Shown one piece after another: positions 47,602-56,505 of a stretch of 64,000 nucleotides of DNA. The stretch is taken from NCBI GenBank assembly GCA_018268035.1, contig JAFDXI010000122.1, positions 1 through 64,000 on the forward strand, written 5' to 3'. Below the pieces are notes generated by a model, which was given only the letters and a program-made list of their open reading frames with translations, had not been told where the DNA came from and did not search any database. The stretch's first letter is position 1. The number at the start of each line of letters is the position of its first letter. This DNA is from Bacteroidota bacterium (lineage in GTDB: Bacteria; Bacteroidota; Bacteroidia; Chitinophagales; Chitinophagaceae). A program made the translations under genes and the position numbers.

Positions 47602-49965
47602 TTACTCCTTTATCGTCCTCACACCAAAAACCCTTCCGGCAGTTTTCCCGTTTACTGACTGAACCCTTACCTTGATGATTGTTTTGTCTTTCAGCAATGC
47701 AGCAGGTATTGAATATTCTTCGTCATAAAATTTACCTGCTTCTTTGCTATCTAAATTTACTGTTGCAATTTTTTCTCCATCCACCAGTATATCAAAACTG
47801 CGGTTCCTGTCATCACCATTATATGTGAACAATAAACCTGTGGGTTTATTGGGTTCCACTTTCATATCAAATGAAAAAAAGCCGTTGCGTGATTCACGTC
47901 CTGAACGACCATAAGCATCACCTACATAAGATTGTTCACTTGCTTCTAAATTATGGTCGCGTTCAGGCTGCATTTCACCAATGCGGAAATTATCAATTGT
48001 CTTTGCTTCTAATTCCTGTTGATATTTTTTGTCTGCTTCATATTGTGCTTGTTTCGCATCCCAGTCTGCATTGGTAAAATAATCCCAGTAAACACTATAA
48101 TGATTGTCTATATTCTGATAAAAAGGTGTCAGTGTTACATCAAATGGTTTACCTGTATTTTTTGTATAAAATGTGAGTGGTTTGTTTTCATCTTTCACAA
48201 CCCAGTCATTTATATTACGATTGTCTGTTAAGAAAACAGGTGTACCATAAACAGGGTCGGGCATGGTGTCGCCCAAATTACCTGCGAGTACAAGCGGGCC
48301 ATACAACAATGCTACTCGGTTTTTGTTGTCGGGCATACTTTCAGTATATAAACTTATATCAAATTCTGTTTCTATTGTATCGCCATCGTTCCATGATTTA
48401 TTGATGACAAGAAAACCATCTTTATCTTTTATTGTATTAAAAACTTTTCCGTTCACTTTTATAACACCTGTATTTTTTGCCCACCAGGGTTGACGAATTT
48501 TTACAGGAAATGCAATTGTATTTTTTGTTGAAATGATAATTGTCGTTACACCGTTTTCAGGATATTTTGTGTGTTGTGTGATGGTTACATTTTTGTCTTT
48601 CCAGTTGAGTTGTGAAGGAATGAAAAGGTTTACATATAAACTGCCATCAGTGCCTTCAAAATATATATCCTCCGTGTATTTGCTGTGGTTCTCCATACCG
48701 GTACCCACGCAACAGGTGAATGTGTTGAATGAATCGCTGAATTGTTTTTTACCACCCATCCGCAATGGTTCAAAATATAAAGTCATTGCATTTTTTGGAT
48801 TTTGCGAAGCCAGTATATCATTATACAATGTGCGTTCATAATAATCGCCCAGTTTTGCTGATGGTTGCCAGGTAAACAATTGCCCTGTAAGTTTGAGCAT
48901 GTTATATGCACAGCAACTTTCAGTATTGTTATCACTTAGAGTATTATTGAGTTTATCAGGCTCTCCTAAATATTCATAATTGCCATTGCCGCCGGTTACA
49001 TAAGCATGATGAAGTGCCAGCAAATCCCAACCACGTGAGGCGATTGTTGCATCACTTTTATTCGCTGTCAGTTCATATTGACGGGCACTGCCTATAATCT
49101 TAGGGATATTGGTGTTGGAATGTTTACCAGCCAGCGGATCTGGCTTACCTTCAGCTAAAGGTTGCATGACAAAATCATCATGAAATTTATATGAAAGGTC
49201 AAGATATTTTTTATTGCCGGTGATAGCATAAATATTTGCCAATACATCATTCATGCCACCAAATTCACAACGCAACATTTTATGTCGTTGTTCATCGGTG
49301 AGCGGGTCAACAATTGTTGCCACCCAGTCAGCCATTTTCTTTACAATATCTAATGCTTTTAAATTATCGCAATACAAAAAAGCATCCACTAAACCAGCCA
49401 TCACTTTATGTGTTGTGTACCAGGGAACCCATCCGCCATTGAGGTCAAACCCGCCTGTCCTGATATCACCTCTCTGCACCTGGTGAAAAATAGAATCTTC
49501 ATTAGGAATAGCGCCAACATACCCGGTCTTGCGGGCAGCCTGGCATTTTGCTAATTCGTTCACGATATATGCAACCCTTTCCTTGAACCTGATATCACCT
49601 GTGGAAGCATACATCATTGAACAGGCAGACAAATAATGCCCCAATGTATGACCGGAAATCCCTTCAACTTCCCATCCGCCATAAGCGCTGTCTTTTGGCG
49701 GCAGGCCTGCATTTTTATCAAAACGGTTGAGCAACCTGTCTGCACTTAATGACAACAGGTAACCGCCATCAATTTCCATTGCATGTTTAAACGGGCTGTT
49801 GTCAATCAACCTCACATCTTTTAAATTAAAAGCATAAGCCTGTAATTTCACTTCAGGTTGCACTTTAAACTTGCTGTTATTTTTTTCAGGGAGATATGAT
49901 TGCGAAGACGCAACATGAAAAATGCTGAAAGCAATAATTGTAAAAAAAATATTCTTGATTTGCAT
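47602..49965 (-). CDS. Beta-L-arabinofuranosidase, GH127-type (DUF1680)
   Basis: About 787 residues, with a signal peptide (NIFFTIIAFSIFHVASSQ). The catalytic (alpha/alpha)6 barrel contains GWEVEGISGHTLGHYLSAC and GGWVPWYTTHKVMAGLVDA. The metal and nucleophile site known from the Bifidobacterium longum enzyme HypBA1 (E338, C340, C417, C418) is intact: E349 and C351 in NTESCCAYNMLK, C418 and C419 in FTCCVGTGMENHS. HypBA1 removes beta-L-arabinofuranose from hydroxyproline-linked beta-arabinooligosaccharides of extensins. The related family GH146 shares this fold and activity, so the exact family number should be checked. It is divergent from the DUF885 gene. Confidence 0.88.
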   Translation of the reverse strand: MQIKNIFFTIIAFSIFHVASSQSYLPEKNNSKFKVQPEVKLQAYAFNLKDVRLIDNSPFKHAMEIDGGYLLSLSADRLLNRFDKNAGLPPKDSAYGGWEVEGISGHTLGHYLSACSMMYASTGDIRFKERVAYIVNELAKCQAARKTGYVGAIPNEDSIFHQVQRGDIRTGGFDLNGGWVPWYTTHKVMAGLVDAFLYCDNLKALDIVKKMADWVATIVDPLTDEQRHKMLRCEFGGMNDVLANIYAITGNKKYLDLSYKFHDDFVMQPLAEGKPDPLAGKHSNTNIPKIIGSARQYELTANKSDATIASRGWDLLALHHAYVTGGNGNYEYLGEPDKLNNTLSDNNTESCCAYNMLKLTGQLFTWQPSAKLGDYYERTLYNDILASQNPKNAMTLYFEPLRMGGKKQFSDSFNTFTCCVGTGMENHSKYTEDIYFEGTDGSLYVNLFIPSQLNWKDKNVTITQHTKYPENGVTTIIISTKNTIAFPVKIRQPWWAKNTGVIKVNGKVFNTIKDKDGFLVINKSWNDGDTIETEFDISLYTESMPDNKNRVALLYGPLVLAGNLGDTMPDPVYGTPVFLTDNRNINDWVVKDENKPLTFYTKNTGKPFDVTLTPFYQNIDNHYSVYWDYFTNADWDAKQAQYEADKKYQQELEAKTIDNFRIGEMQPERDHNLEASEQSYVGDAYGRSGRESRNGFFSFDMKVEPNKPTGLLFTYNGDDRNRSFDILVDGEKIATVNLDSKEAGKFYDEEYSIPAALLKDKTIIKVRVQSVNGKTAGRVFGVRTIKE

Positions 49966-50368
49966 AGTAAAAGGAATATAATACAAAATGAAAAAAATGC
50001 AGGAAGAAATCCTACACGTATTTTAACTGATTGAATAATGGATTTATCTTTTATAAAAATTTTATTGCAACTAAATGATCAATCTGCCTTTCAAAATGTT
50101 TGAATGCAAACTATTTGATGATGCTGCAGCTTTATGACAAAATGATAATTTATTGTGCCAATATTAATTCATTGTAAATAGAAAAATTTGATTATTTGTG
50201 ATAATATAACGCTATCACATTTTGCGTTAAAGACAAATTTTATCAATCACTTTAGTAAGTACATTGCCTTTCAGGTTAATTTATTAATTCACTACAACAA
50301 AAGGTTAATAATCGTAAATAACTATTCATTGCTTGTTTTTAATTTCACGCCTGAACATAAAAATAGTT
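49966..50368. other. 403-bp divergent regulatory region
   Basis: No gene seen between the starts of the GH127 and DUF885 genes. It is very AT-rich and holds the inverted repeat listed at 50197-50219. It probably contains two promoters. Confidence 0.55.
50197..50219. promoter_or_regulatory. Perfect 7-bp inverted repeat, possible operator
   Basis: TGTGATA (50197-50203), nine bases, TATCACA (50213-50219). The half sites look like those of CRP/FNR-type regulators but the gap is too long for the classical 22-bp CRP site. It is 150 bp before the DUF885 start. Confidence 0.35.
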
Positions 50369-52117
50369 ATGCATTTCAAAAATTGCTTTGTGAAATTATT
50401 TGTATGCAGTGGTATAATTTTTTCAATTGCAATACAAGCGAAAGCACAGCCGGCACCAGAGCCACCTTTGTACCAGCAGACCAGCGAAGTGAACAATGTG
50501 ATGGTTCAGTACTATGCAGATTATGGCAACCTTTCCCGCTTTTATGTTATTGAAAATTCTCCCGAAAGAAGGCAGAAGTTACTGGCAACAGTAAACAGGT
50601 ATATTGATACTTTAGATAAACTCGATTTTGATAAACTCAACACAGGGACAAAAGTTGATTATATCTTATTCAACCGTGATTTGCATGAACAACAATACCA
50701 GTTAAACAAAGAAGCTAAAGAATACGATGCAACCAAACAGTGGTTCCCTTTTGCAGATAGTATTTATGCTTATGAAAAATTACGCAGGCGTGGAGCAATG
50801 CTGAATGCACAAAAACTGGCTGCTGACTTAACTATCTGGAGCGGCCAAATAAACAAGTTGCAGAAAAAATTAGCACAACAAACGTCCATTAGTTTTGATT
50901 TGGCAGAGCGTGCAATAGGTACTACAGATGGTTTGCGGGATGCATTAAAAAGTATTTATGATTTTTATAATGGCTATGATCCATTATTCACATGGTGGGT
51001 GCCACAACCGTATGCTGTTACTGATAGTTTGCTGAAAATTTATGGCAACACCATCAAAGCAAAAGAAAGATCTGAAACTGTTCAACAAAAAGATAGCAGT
51101 GGTATAAAAGGCAACCCTATTGGTTTGGAAGAATTAAAAAGCAGGCTGAAATATGAAATGATTGATTACACACCTGATGAACTGATTGCGATTGCTAATA
51201 AAGAATTTAGCTGGTGTCAACAGGAAATGCTGAAAGCAAGCAGGCAAATGGGTTATGGTGATAACTGGAAAGCGGCATTGGAAAAAGTAAAAGAAAGTTA
51301 TGTGCCACCAGGTGAACAACCTACTGCAATGCTTGACATTTATAACGCGTCATTAAACTTTATTAAACAACATAATTTAATTACCATTCCACCATTAGCT
51401 GAAGAAACCTGGCGTATGCGCATGATGACCCCTGAACAACAAAAGATAAATCCATTTTTCACAGGCGGGGAAGAATTCAGTATTTCATATCCTACTGATA
51501 GTATGAGTGAAGATGACAAGCTGATGAGTATGCGTGGCAACAACCCGCATTTTTCAAGAGCTACTGTACATCATGAATTATTTGCCGGCCATGCGTTGCA
51601 GGAATTTATGTCAGCACGATATAAAACATACCGGCATTTTCCAACAGCATTTTGGATTGAAGGCTGGAGCCTGTATTGGGAAATGCTGCTGTGGGATGAA
51701 GGCTTTGCGCAAACACCAGAAGATAAAATAGGAATGTTGTTTTGGCGGATGCACCGTTGTGCAAGAATTATTTTTTCAATCAATTACCACACGGGCAAAT
51801 GGTCACCACAACAGTGCATTAATTTTTTGGTAGATAGTGTAGGGCATGAACGTGCTAATGCTGAAGGTGAAATACGCAGGTCTTTTGAAGGTGGTTATGA
51901 CCCATTGTACCAGATAGGTTATATGATTGGCGGTTTACAGATTATGCAACTGAAACATGAATTGGTTGACACTGGTAAAATGTCTTACAAACAATTTCAT
52001 TATTTATTCATCCGGCAAAATATGATGCCAATTGAAATGGAGAGAGCGATACTTGAAGATTTACCTTTGACCAAAAATTATACAATTCAATGGAGGTTTT
52101 ATAAACTGAAAAATTAA
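50369..52117 (+). CDS. Secreted DUF885 family zinc metallopeptidase (predicted)
   Basis: About 582 residues. A signal peptide (LFVCSGIIFSIAIQAKAQ) targets it to the periplasm or outside. The DUF885 metal motif is present in modified form: H402, E403 and H408 in HHELFAGHALQEF, where the usual form is HExxPGHHLQ, and the third ligand motif EGWSLYWE follows. DUF885 proteins are related to carboxypeptidase/dipeptidase-like gluzincins. Its stop codon overlaps the start of the hydroxyproline dehydrogenase gene in TAATG, so the two products are made together; it most likely frees hydroxyproline from peptides. That is inference. Confidence 0.88.
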   Translation: MHFKNCFVKLFVCSGIIFSIAIQAKAQPAPEPPLYQQTSEVNNVMVQYYADYGNLSRFYVIENSPERRQKLLATVNRYIDTLDKLDFDKLNTGTKVDYILFNRDLHEQQYQLNKEAKEYDATKQWFPFADSIYAYEKLRRRGAMLNAQKLAADLTIWSGQINKLQKKLAQQTSISFDLAERAIGTTDGLRDALKSIYDFYNGYDPLFTWWVPQPYAVTDSLLKIYGNTIKAKERSETVQQKDSSGIKGNPIGLEELKSRLKYEMIDYTPDELIAIANKEFSWCQQEMLKASRQMGYGDNWKAALEKVKESYVPPGEQPTAMLDIYNASLNFIKQHNLITIPPLAEETWRMRMMTPEQQKINPFFTGGEEFSISYPTDSMSEDDKLMSMRGNNPHFSRATVHHELFAGHALQEFMSARYKTYRHFPTAFWIEGWSLYWEMLLWDEGFAQTPEDKIGMLFWRMHRCARIIFSINYHTGKWSPQQCINFLVDSVGHERANAEGEIRRSFEGGYDPLYQIGYMIGGLQIMQLKHELVDTGKMSYKQFHYLFIRQNMMPIEMERAILEDLPLTKNYTIQWRFYKLKN

Positions 52118-53382
52118 TGGATATGAAAACAGTCGTTGTCATCGGTGGCGGTATAATTGGTTTAAGCAGTGCTCTGTATTTAAAGCGTTCTGGTAATAAT
52201 GTAATTGTCATTGACAGGGAGGGTTTTACTGATAATTGTTCTTATGGTAATATGGGTTATGTGTGCCCAAGCCATTTTATTCCATTGGCTTCTCCGGGCA
52301 TTGTATGGCAGGGCTTGAAATGGATGTTCAACAGCCGAAGCCCTTTTTATGTACAACCCTCTCTCAATCCTTCTTTGATTGACTGGGGTTTGAAATTTAT
52401 GCGTAGCGCTACAAAGAAAAATCTTGAAACTGCAGCAACACCATTAAAAGATATTGCAGTTCTCAGTCAGAGTGAATATGCTGAATGGACAAAGATTGAA
52501 AATTTTGATTTTGCTTTTGAAAAAAAAGGTATACTCGAAATATTCAAGACAGAAAAAGTTGCTGAGCATGCTGTACATACTGTTGAGACAGGAAAGAAAT
52601 TAGGATTGGATGTTGATTTGCTGGATGCAAAGGGATTGCAGCAGGCAGAACCACAAACTACGATTGATGCACTGGGCGCCATCTATTTTAAATGCGATGC
52701 ACATTTATATCCCAATAAATTAATGTCTGTTCTTAAAAATTACCTGCCGCAACAAGGTGTACAGATGATACATGATGAAGTAACCGGTTTTGAAAAAACC
52801 GGTGATAAAGTGCAACAGGTATTGACAAAGACAAAACAAAGTTATGCTGCTGATGAAGTGATTGTGGCCACTGGCTCGTGGAGCAAGGGAGTTGCATCAA
52901 TGCTCGAAACGAAAATACCATTGATGCCTGGCAGAGGATATTCCTTTACTTTAGACCAACCCAAGGATAAGCTCATTCATCCCGCAATTCTTGCTGAGGG
53001 AAGGGTTGCCATTACACCATTTGAGAGTGGAAATAAAATGCGGTATGGTGGCACCATGGAAGTGGTAAGCACAAACACTCCTCCCCGGTATCAACGTGTC
53101 GAAGGGATTGTGCAGGCAGTAAAAAGCTTTTTACCAGAGTTTGATATTGAATTACCTGCAAAGGATAAAATATGGTATGGATATCGGCCCACTTCGGCTG
53201 ATGGTCTGCCTTATATCGGTAGAATAAAAAAATATAAAAATGTAATCGTTGCTACAGGGCATTCTATGCTGGGCCTGAGTTTAGGTGCAGGCACAGGCAG
53301 GCTCGTGAGTGAGCTGTCCAATGGGCAACCAACCAGTATTGACGTACAAGCATTTTCAGTGGAAAGGTTTAATAAAAAATAA
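52117..53382 (+). CDS. FAD-dependent D-hydroxyproline dehydrogenase/oxidase (DadA-like)
   Basis: A 421-residue flavoprotein of the DAO family. The FAD-binding Rossmann motif VVVIGGGIIGLSSALYLK begins at residue ~5; YGNMGYVCPSHFIPLASPG and C-terminal GYRPTSADGLPYIGRI and TGHSMLGLSLGAGTGRLV are typical of D-amino acid dehydrogenases and hydroxyproline-specific members. In this context it should oxidise cis-4-hydroxy-D-proline to 1-pyrroline-4-hydroxy-2-carboxylate, the step between the epimerase and the deaminase. It completes the four-enzyme route within the window. A second ATG lies two codons in. Confidence 0.9.
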   Translation: MDMKTVVVIGGGIIGLSSALYLKRSGNNVIVIDREGFTDNCSYGNMGYVCPSHFIPLASPGIVWQGLKWMFNSRSPFYVQPSLNPSLIDWGLKFMRSATKKNLETAATPLKDIAVLSQSEYAEWTKIENFDFAFEKKGILEIFKTEKVAEHAVHTVETGKKLGLDVDLLDAKGLQQAEPQTTIDALGAIYFKCDAHLYPNKLMSVLKNYLPQQGVQMIHDEVTGFEKTGDKVQQVLTKTKQSYAADEVIVATGSWSKGVASMLETKIPLMPGRGYSFTLDQPKDKLIHPAILAEGRVAITPFESGNKMRYGGTMEVVSTNTPPRYQRVEGIVQAVKSFLPEFDIELPAKDKIWYGYRPTSADGLPYIGRIKKYKNVIVATGHSMLGLSLGAGTGRLVSELSNGQPTSIDVQAFSVERFNKK

Positions 53383-53394
53383 AAAATAAAAAAA

Positions 53395-54519
53395 ATGAAA
53401 GCAACCAGATTACAAATTCTTATTTGTGTAATTATTTTATTTACTGCATGCAACCAGGGTGTAAAGGAAAATGGCGCCAATAAAAAGGGTGTTACAAAAA
53501 AGGAATGGGGAACGGTAGATGATAAACCTGTTTATTTATTTACGCTTACAAACAGTAAAGGTGATTATGTAACCATCTCAAATTATGGGAGCACAGTTAC
53601 ATCTTTTGTAGTGCCGGACAAGAACGGAAATAAATCCGGAATCATTATTGGCTTTGATAGTTTAAGCACTTATCTTAAACACCCACCATATTTTGGAGCA
53701 ACAATTGGAAGGTATGGCAACAGGATTGGCAATGCACAATTTAAATTGGGCGACAGCACTTATCACCTCGCAGCTAATGATGGTAAAAACAGTTTGCATG
53801 GTGGATTGAAAGGTTTTGATAAAGTGGTTTGGGATGCGATGGTTGCCGATAGCACAAGCCCTGAATTATCTCTTACTTACCTGAGTAAAGATGGCGAAGA
53901 AGGTTATCCCGGGAATTTAAAAGTTACAGTTACCTATACTTTTACTGATAGTGATGAATTGAAAATACAATATGCTGCTGAAACCGATAAACCAACCCCT
54001 GTTAATCTTACCAACCATAGTTATTTTAATTTATCAGGTGATGTGAATAATACCATTCTGGATCACACATTAATGATAGATGCAGATGCCTACACACCTG
54101 TTGATTCAACATTGATTCCAACCGGAGAAATTAAACCAGTTAAAGGCACACCTTTTGATTTTACAACTGCAAAAAAAATAGGCCTTGATATCAGTGCAGT
54201 GCCGGGAGGATATGACCACAACTGGGTATTGAATAACAAAAATGGAGCTTTGGCAAAAGTGGCTGTCTTATCAGATGTTGTTAGCAGGCGCTCCCTTGAA
54301 GTGTTTACAACAGAGCCTGGCCTTCAATTTTATGCCGGCAATTTTTTAGACGGAAGTTTTATCAACCGTGATGGTAAGCCGATACAACTTCGCACTGCAC
54401 TTTGTCTTGAAACGCAACATTTTCCTGATTCGCCCAACAAACCGGGGTTCCCTTCAACAATCTTGCAACCTGGGCAACAGTATAGTAGTACAACAATTTA
54501 TAAAGTAATTGTACAGTAG
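53395..54519 (+). CDS. galM: Aldose 1-epimerase, lipoprotein
   Basis: A 374-residue mutarotase with a lipobox at C19 (LFTACNQG), so it is anchored in the periplasm or outer membrane. Family motifs are GATIGRYGNRIGNAQF, NDGKNSLHGGLKGFDKVVW, TNHSYFNLSG and the Glu near LCLETQHFPDSPNKPGF. It interconverts alpha and beta anomers of free sugars, here most likely arabinose, which is released in a fixed anomeric form. It is 12 bp after the hydroxyproline dehydrogenase gene, which ties amino acid and sugar catabolism in one operon. Confidence 0.93.
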   Translation: MKATRLQILICVIILFTACNQGVKENGANKKGVTKKEWGTVDDKPVYLFTLTNSKGDYVTISNYGSTVTSFVVPDKNGNKSGIIIGFDSLSTYLKHPPYFGATIGRYGNRIGNAQFKLGDSTYHLAANDGKNSLHGGLKGFDKVVWDAMVADSTSPELSLTYLSKDGEEGYPGNLKVTVTYTFTDSDELKIQYAAETDKPTPVNLTNHSYFNLSGDVNNTILDHTLMIDADAYTPVDSTLIPTGEIKPVKGTPFDFTTAKKIGLDISAVPGGYDHNWVLNNKNGALAKVAVLSDVVSRRSLEVFTTEPGLQFYAGNFLDGSFINRDGKPIQLRTALCLETQHFPDSPNKPGFPSTILQPGQQYSSTTIYKVIVQ

Positions 54520-54608
54520 CTGATAAATTAAGGTAAGGACATAAATAAAAACGGCGTTCAAGCAAAACAGTGATAGCAGATGAACACAACATCTTTTATA
54601 ATTGAGTG

Positions 54609-54631
54609 ATAATTGTTTGTATGACAATTAT
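54609..54631. promoter_or_regulatory. Inverted repeat upstream of araB, copy 1
   Basis: ATAATTGT (54609-54616), TTGTATG, ACAATTAT (54624-54631): perfect 8-bp arms with a 7-bp spacer. Candidate operator for the arabinose operon. Confidence 0.55.
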
Positions 54632-54716
54632 ATATTTTTTACCTGACGCTGTTTCAAATCTGATGCCCTAAATGCGAAATGCTGATTTTGGGTGAGATTA
54701 GTATTTTCAAAAAAAA

Positions 54717-54739
54717 ATAATTGTAAAAATGACAATTAA
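54717..54739. promoter_or_regulatory. Inverted repeat upstream of araB, copy 2
   Basis: ATAATTGT (54717-54724), AAAAATG, ACAATTAA (54732-54739). Same layout as copy 1 with one end mismatch; the spacers share a final ATG. Its centre is 108 bp from that of copy 1 and it ends 43 bp before the araB ATG. Confidence 0.55.
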
Positions 54740-54782
54740 AATAAAATTCTCCTTATCTTCACTTTTCATTTAACGATGCAAT

Positions 54783-56447
54783 ATGAAACAAGCTGACAAA
54801 TTTGTAATTGGAGTTGATTATGGAACAGATTCGGTTAGGTCTGTTATATTAAATGCAGTATCGGGTGATGAAGTTGCAGCTTCTGTATTTTATTACCCGA
54901 GATGGAAGGATGGTTTGTATTGCAGCCCACAGCAAAACCAGTTTCGTCAACATCCGAAAGATTATATAGAAGGGCTTGAAACCACAATAAAAGACTGTAT
55001 TCATAAAGCAGGACTGAATGTTGCAGAAAATATTGTTGCACTTTCAGTTGATACCACCGGTTCCACTCCTGTTTCAGTTAATCAGCAGGGTGTGCCTTTA
55101 GCTTTGTTGCCTCAGTTTGAAAACAATCCAAATGCGATGTTTGTTCTTTGGAAAGATCACACTTCGGTAAAAGAAGCGGCAGAGATAAATGATCACGCAA
55201 AAAAATTTGATGTGAACTACCTGCAATATGTGGGCGGCATTTATTCTTCAGAATGGTTTTGGAGTAAGCTTTTACATATTGTAAGGATTGATGAAGATGT
55301 TCGCAGCGCCTGTTATTCATGGGTAGAACATTGTGACTGGATACCTTTTCTTTTAACTGGTGGCAACGATGTAAGCCAGATGAAACGCAGTGTGTGTGCT
55401 GCAGGTCACAAAGCATTGTGGGCTGCTGAATTTGGCTTGCCTCCGAATAATTTCTTTAGTTCGCTTGATCCATTGCTGAATGGTTTTTCTTCAAGACTAT
55501 TTGCTGAAACATATACATCTGATAAAGCCGCAGGGCATCTCTCAGGTCAATGGGCTGAACGATTAGGTTTATCCACAAACGTTATCATTGGTGTTGGCGC
55601 ATTTGATGCACACATGGGTGCTGTTGGTGGACAGATAGAGCCTTATCATTTAAGCAAAGTGATGGGCACATCCACCTGTGATATGCTGGTAGCGCCGATG
55701 GATGAAGTAAAAAATATTTTGGTTAAAGGTATTTGTGGACAGGTGCCTGGTTCTGTAATTCCGGGCATGATGGGTATGGAAGCAGGACAAAGCGCATTTG
55801 GTGATGTGTATGCCTGGTTCAGGAATTTGATTACAACCCCTGTAAAAAACCTGTTGAAAAATTCTGCTGTTATTGATGCTGGTGTTGCAGCATTATTGAT
55901 GAAAGAATTAAATGATAAACTCATCTCACATCTTTCATGTGAAGCTGCAAAAATTAGTTTGAATGAACATGATGAGCTCGCTGTTGACTGGTTAAACGGA
56001 AGAAGGACACCCGATGCCAACCAGGAGTTGGAAGCTGCAATCATGCATTTAAGCTTGGGTACCGATGCACCACATATTTTTAAAGCATTGGCAGAAGCAA
56101 CCTGCTTTGGCGCCAGGGCAATTGTTGAAAGATTTATCCGTGAAGGTATCAGTGTAAAAGGTTTGATTGGTTTAGGTGGTGTTGCAAAAAAATCACCTTA
56201 TATTATGCAGGTTATGGCTGATGTTATGAACATGCCAATCCGCATCCATAAAAGTGAACAGACCTGTGCAATAGGTGCTGCTATGTTTGCCGCTACTGCT
56301 GCAGGTGTTTATGATAAAGTGGAAAACGCGATGCAGGCAATGGGGCAAGGCTTCGACGCTGAATATAAACCCGATAATAAGAATATTGACTTATATAATA
56401 AACGGTTTGAAAAATATAAAGCATTAGGAAAATTTATTGAACAATAA
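54783..56447 (+). CDS. araB: Ribulokinase
   Basis: A 554-residue FGGY-family kinase that phosphorylates L-ribulose at O5. The N-terminal ATPase motif is FVIGVDYGTDSVRSVILN; the segment WKDHTSVKEAAEIND and the C-terminal GLIGLGGVAKKSPYIMQVM are specific to ribulokinases. Length matches AraB (about 560). It is the first gene of a five-gene arabinose operon and is preceded by two inverted repeats. Confidence 0.95.
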   Translation: MKQADKFVIGVDYGTDSVRSVILNAVSGDEVAASVFYYPRWKDGLYCSPQQNQFRQHPKDYIEGLETTIKDCIHKAGLNVAENIVALSVDTTGSTPVSVNQQGVPLALLPQFENNPNAMFVLWKDHTSVKEAAEINDHAKKFDVNYLQYVGGIYSSEWFWSKLLHIVRIDEDVRSACYSWVEHCDWIPFLLTGGNDVSQMKRSVCAAGHKALWAAEFGLPPNNFFSSLDPLLNGFSSRLFAETYTSDKAAGHLSGQWAERLGLSTNVIIGVGAFDAHMGAVGGQIEPYHLSKVMGTSTCDMLVAPMDEVKNILVKGICGQVPGSVIPGMMGMEAGQSAFGDVYAWFRNLITTPVKNLLKNSAVIDAGVAALLMKELNDKLISHLSCEAAKISLNEHDELAVDWLNGRRTPDANQELEAAIMHLSLGTDAPHIFKALAEATCFGARAIVERFIREGISVKGLIGLGGVAKKSPYIMQVMADVMNMPIRIHKSEQTCAIGAAMFAATAAGVYDKVENAMQAMGQGFDAEYKPDNKNIDLYNKRFEKYKALGKFIEQ

Positions 56448-56505
56448 CATTGAAATTTTACAAGGTTGAAAGAATTAATATTATCAAAATAATAAATCAT
56501 TTGCT

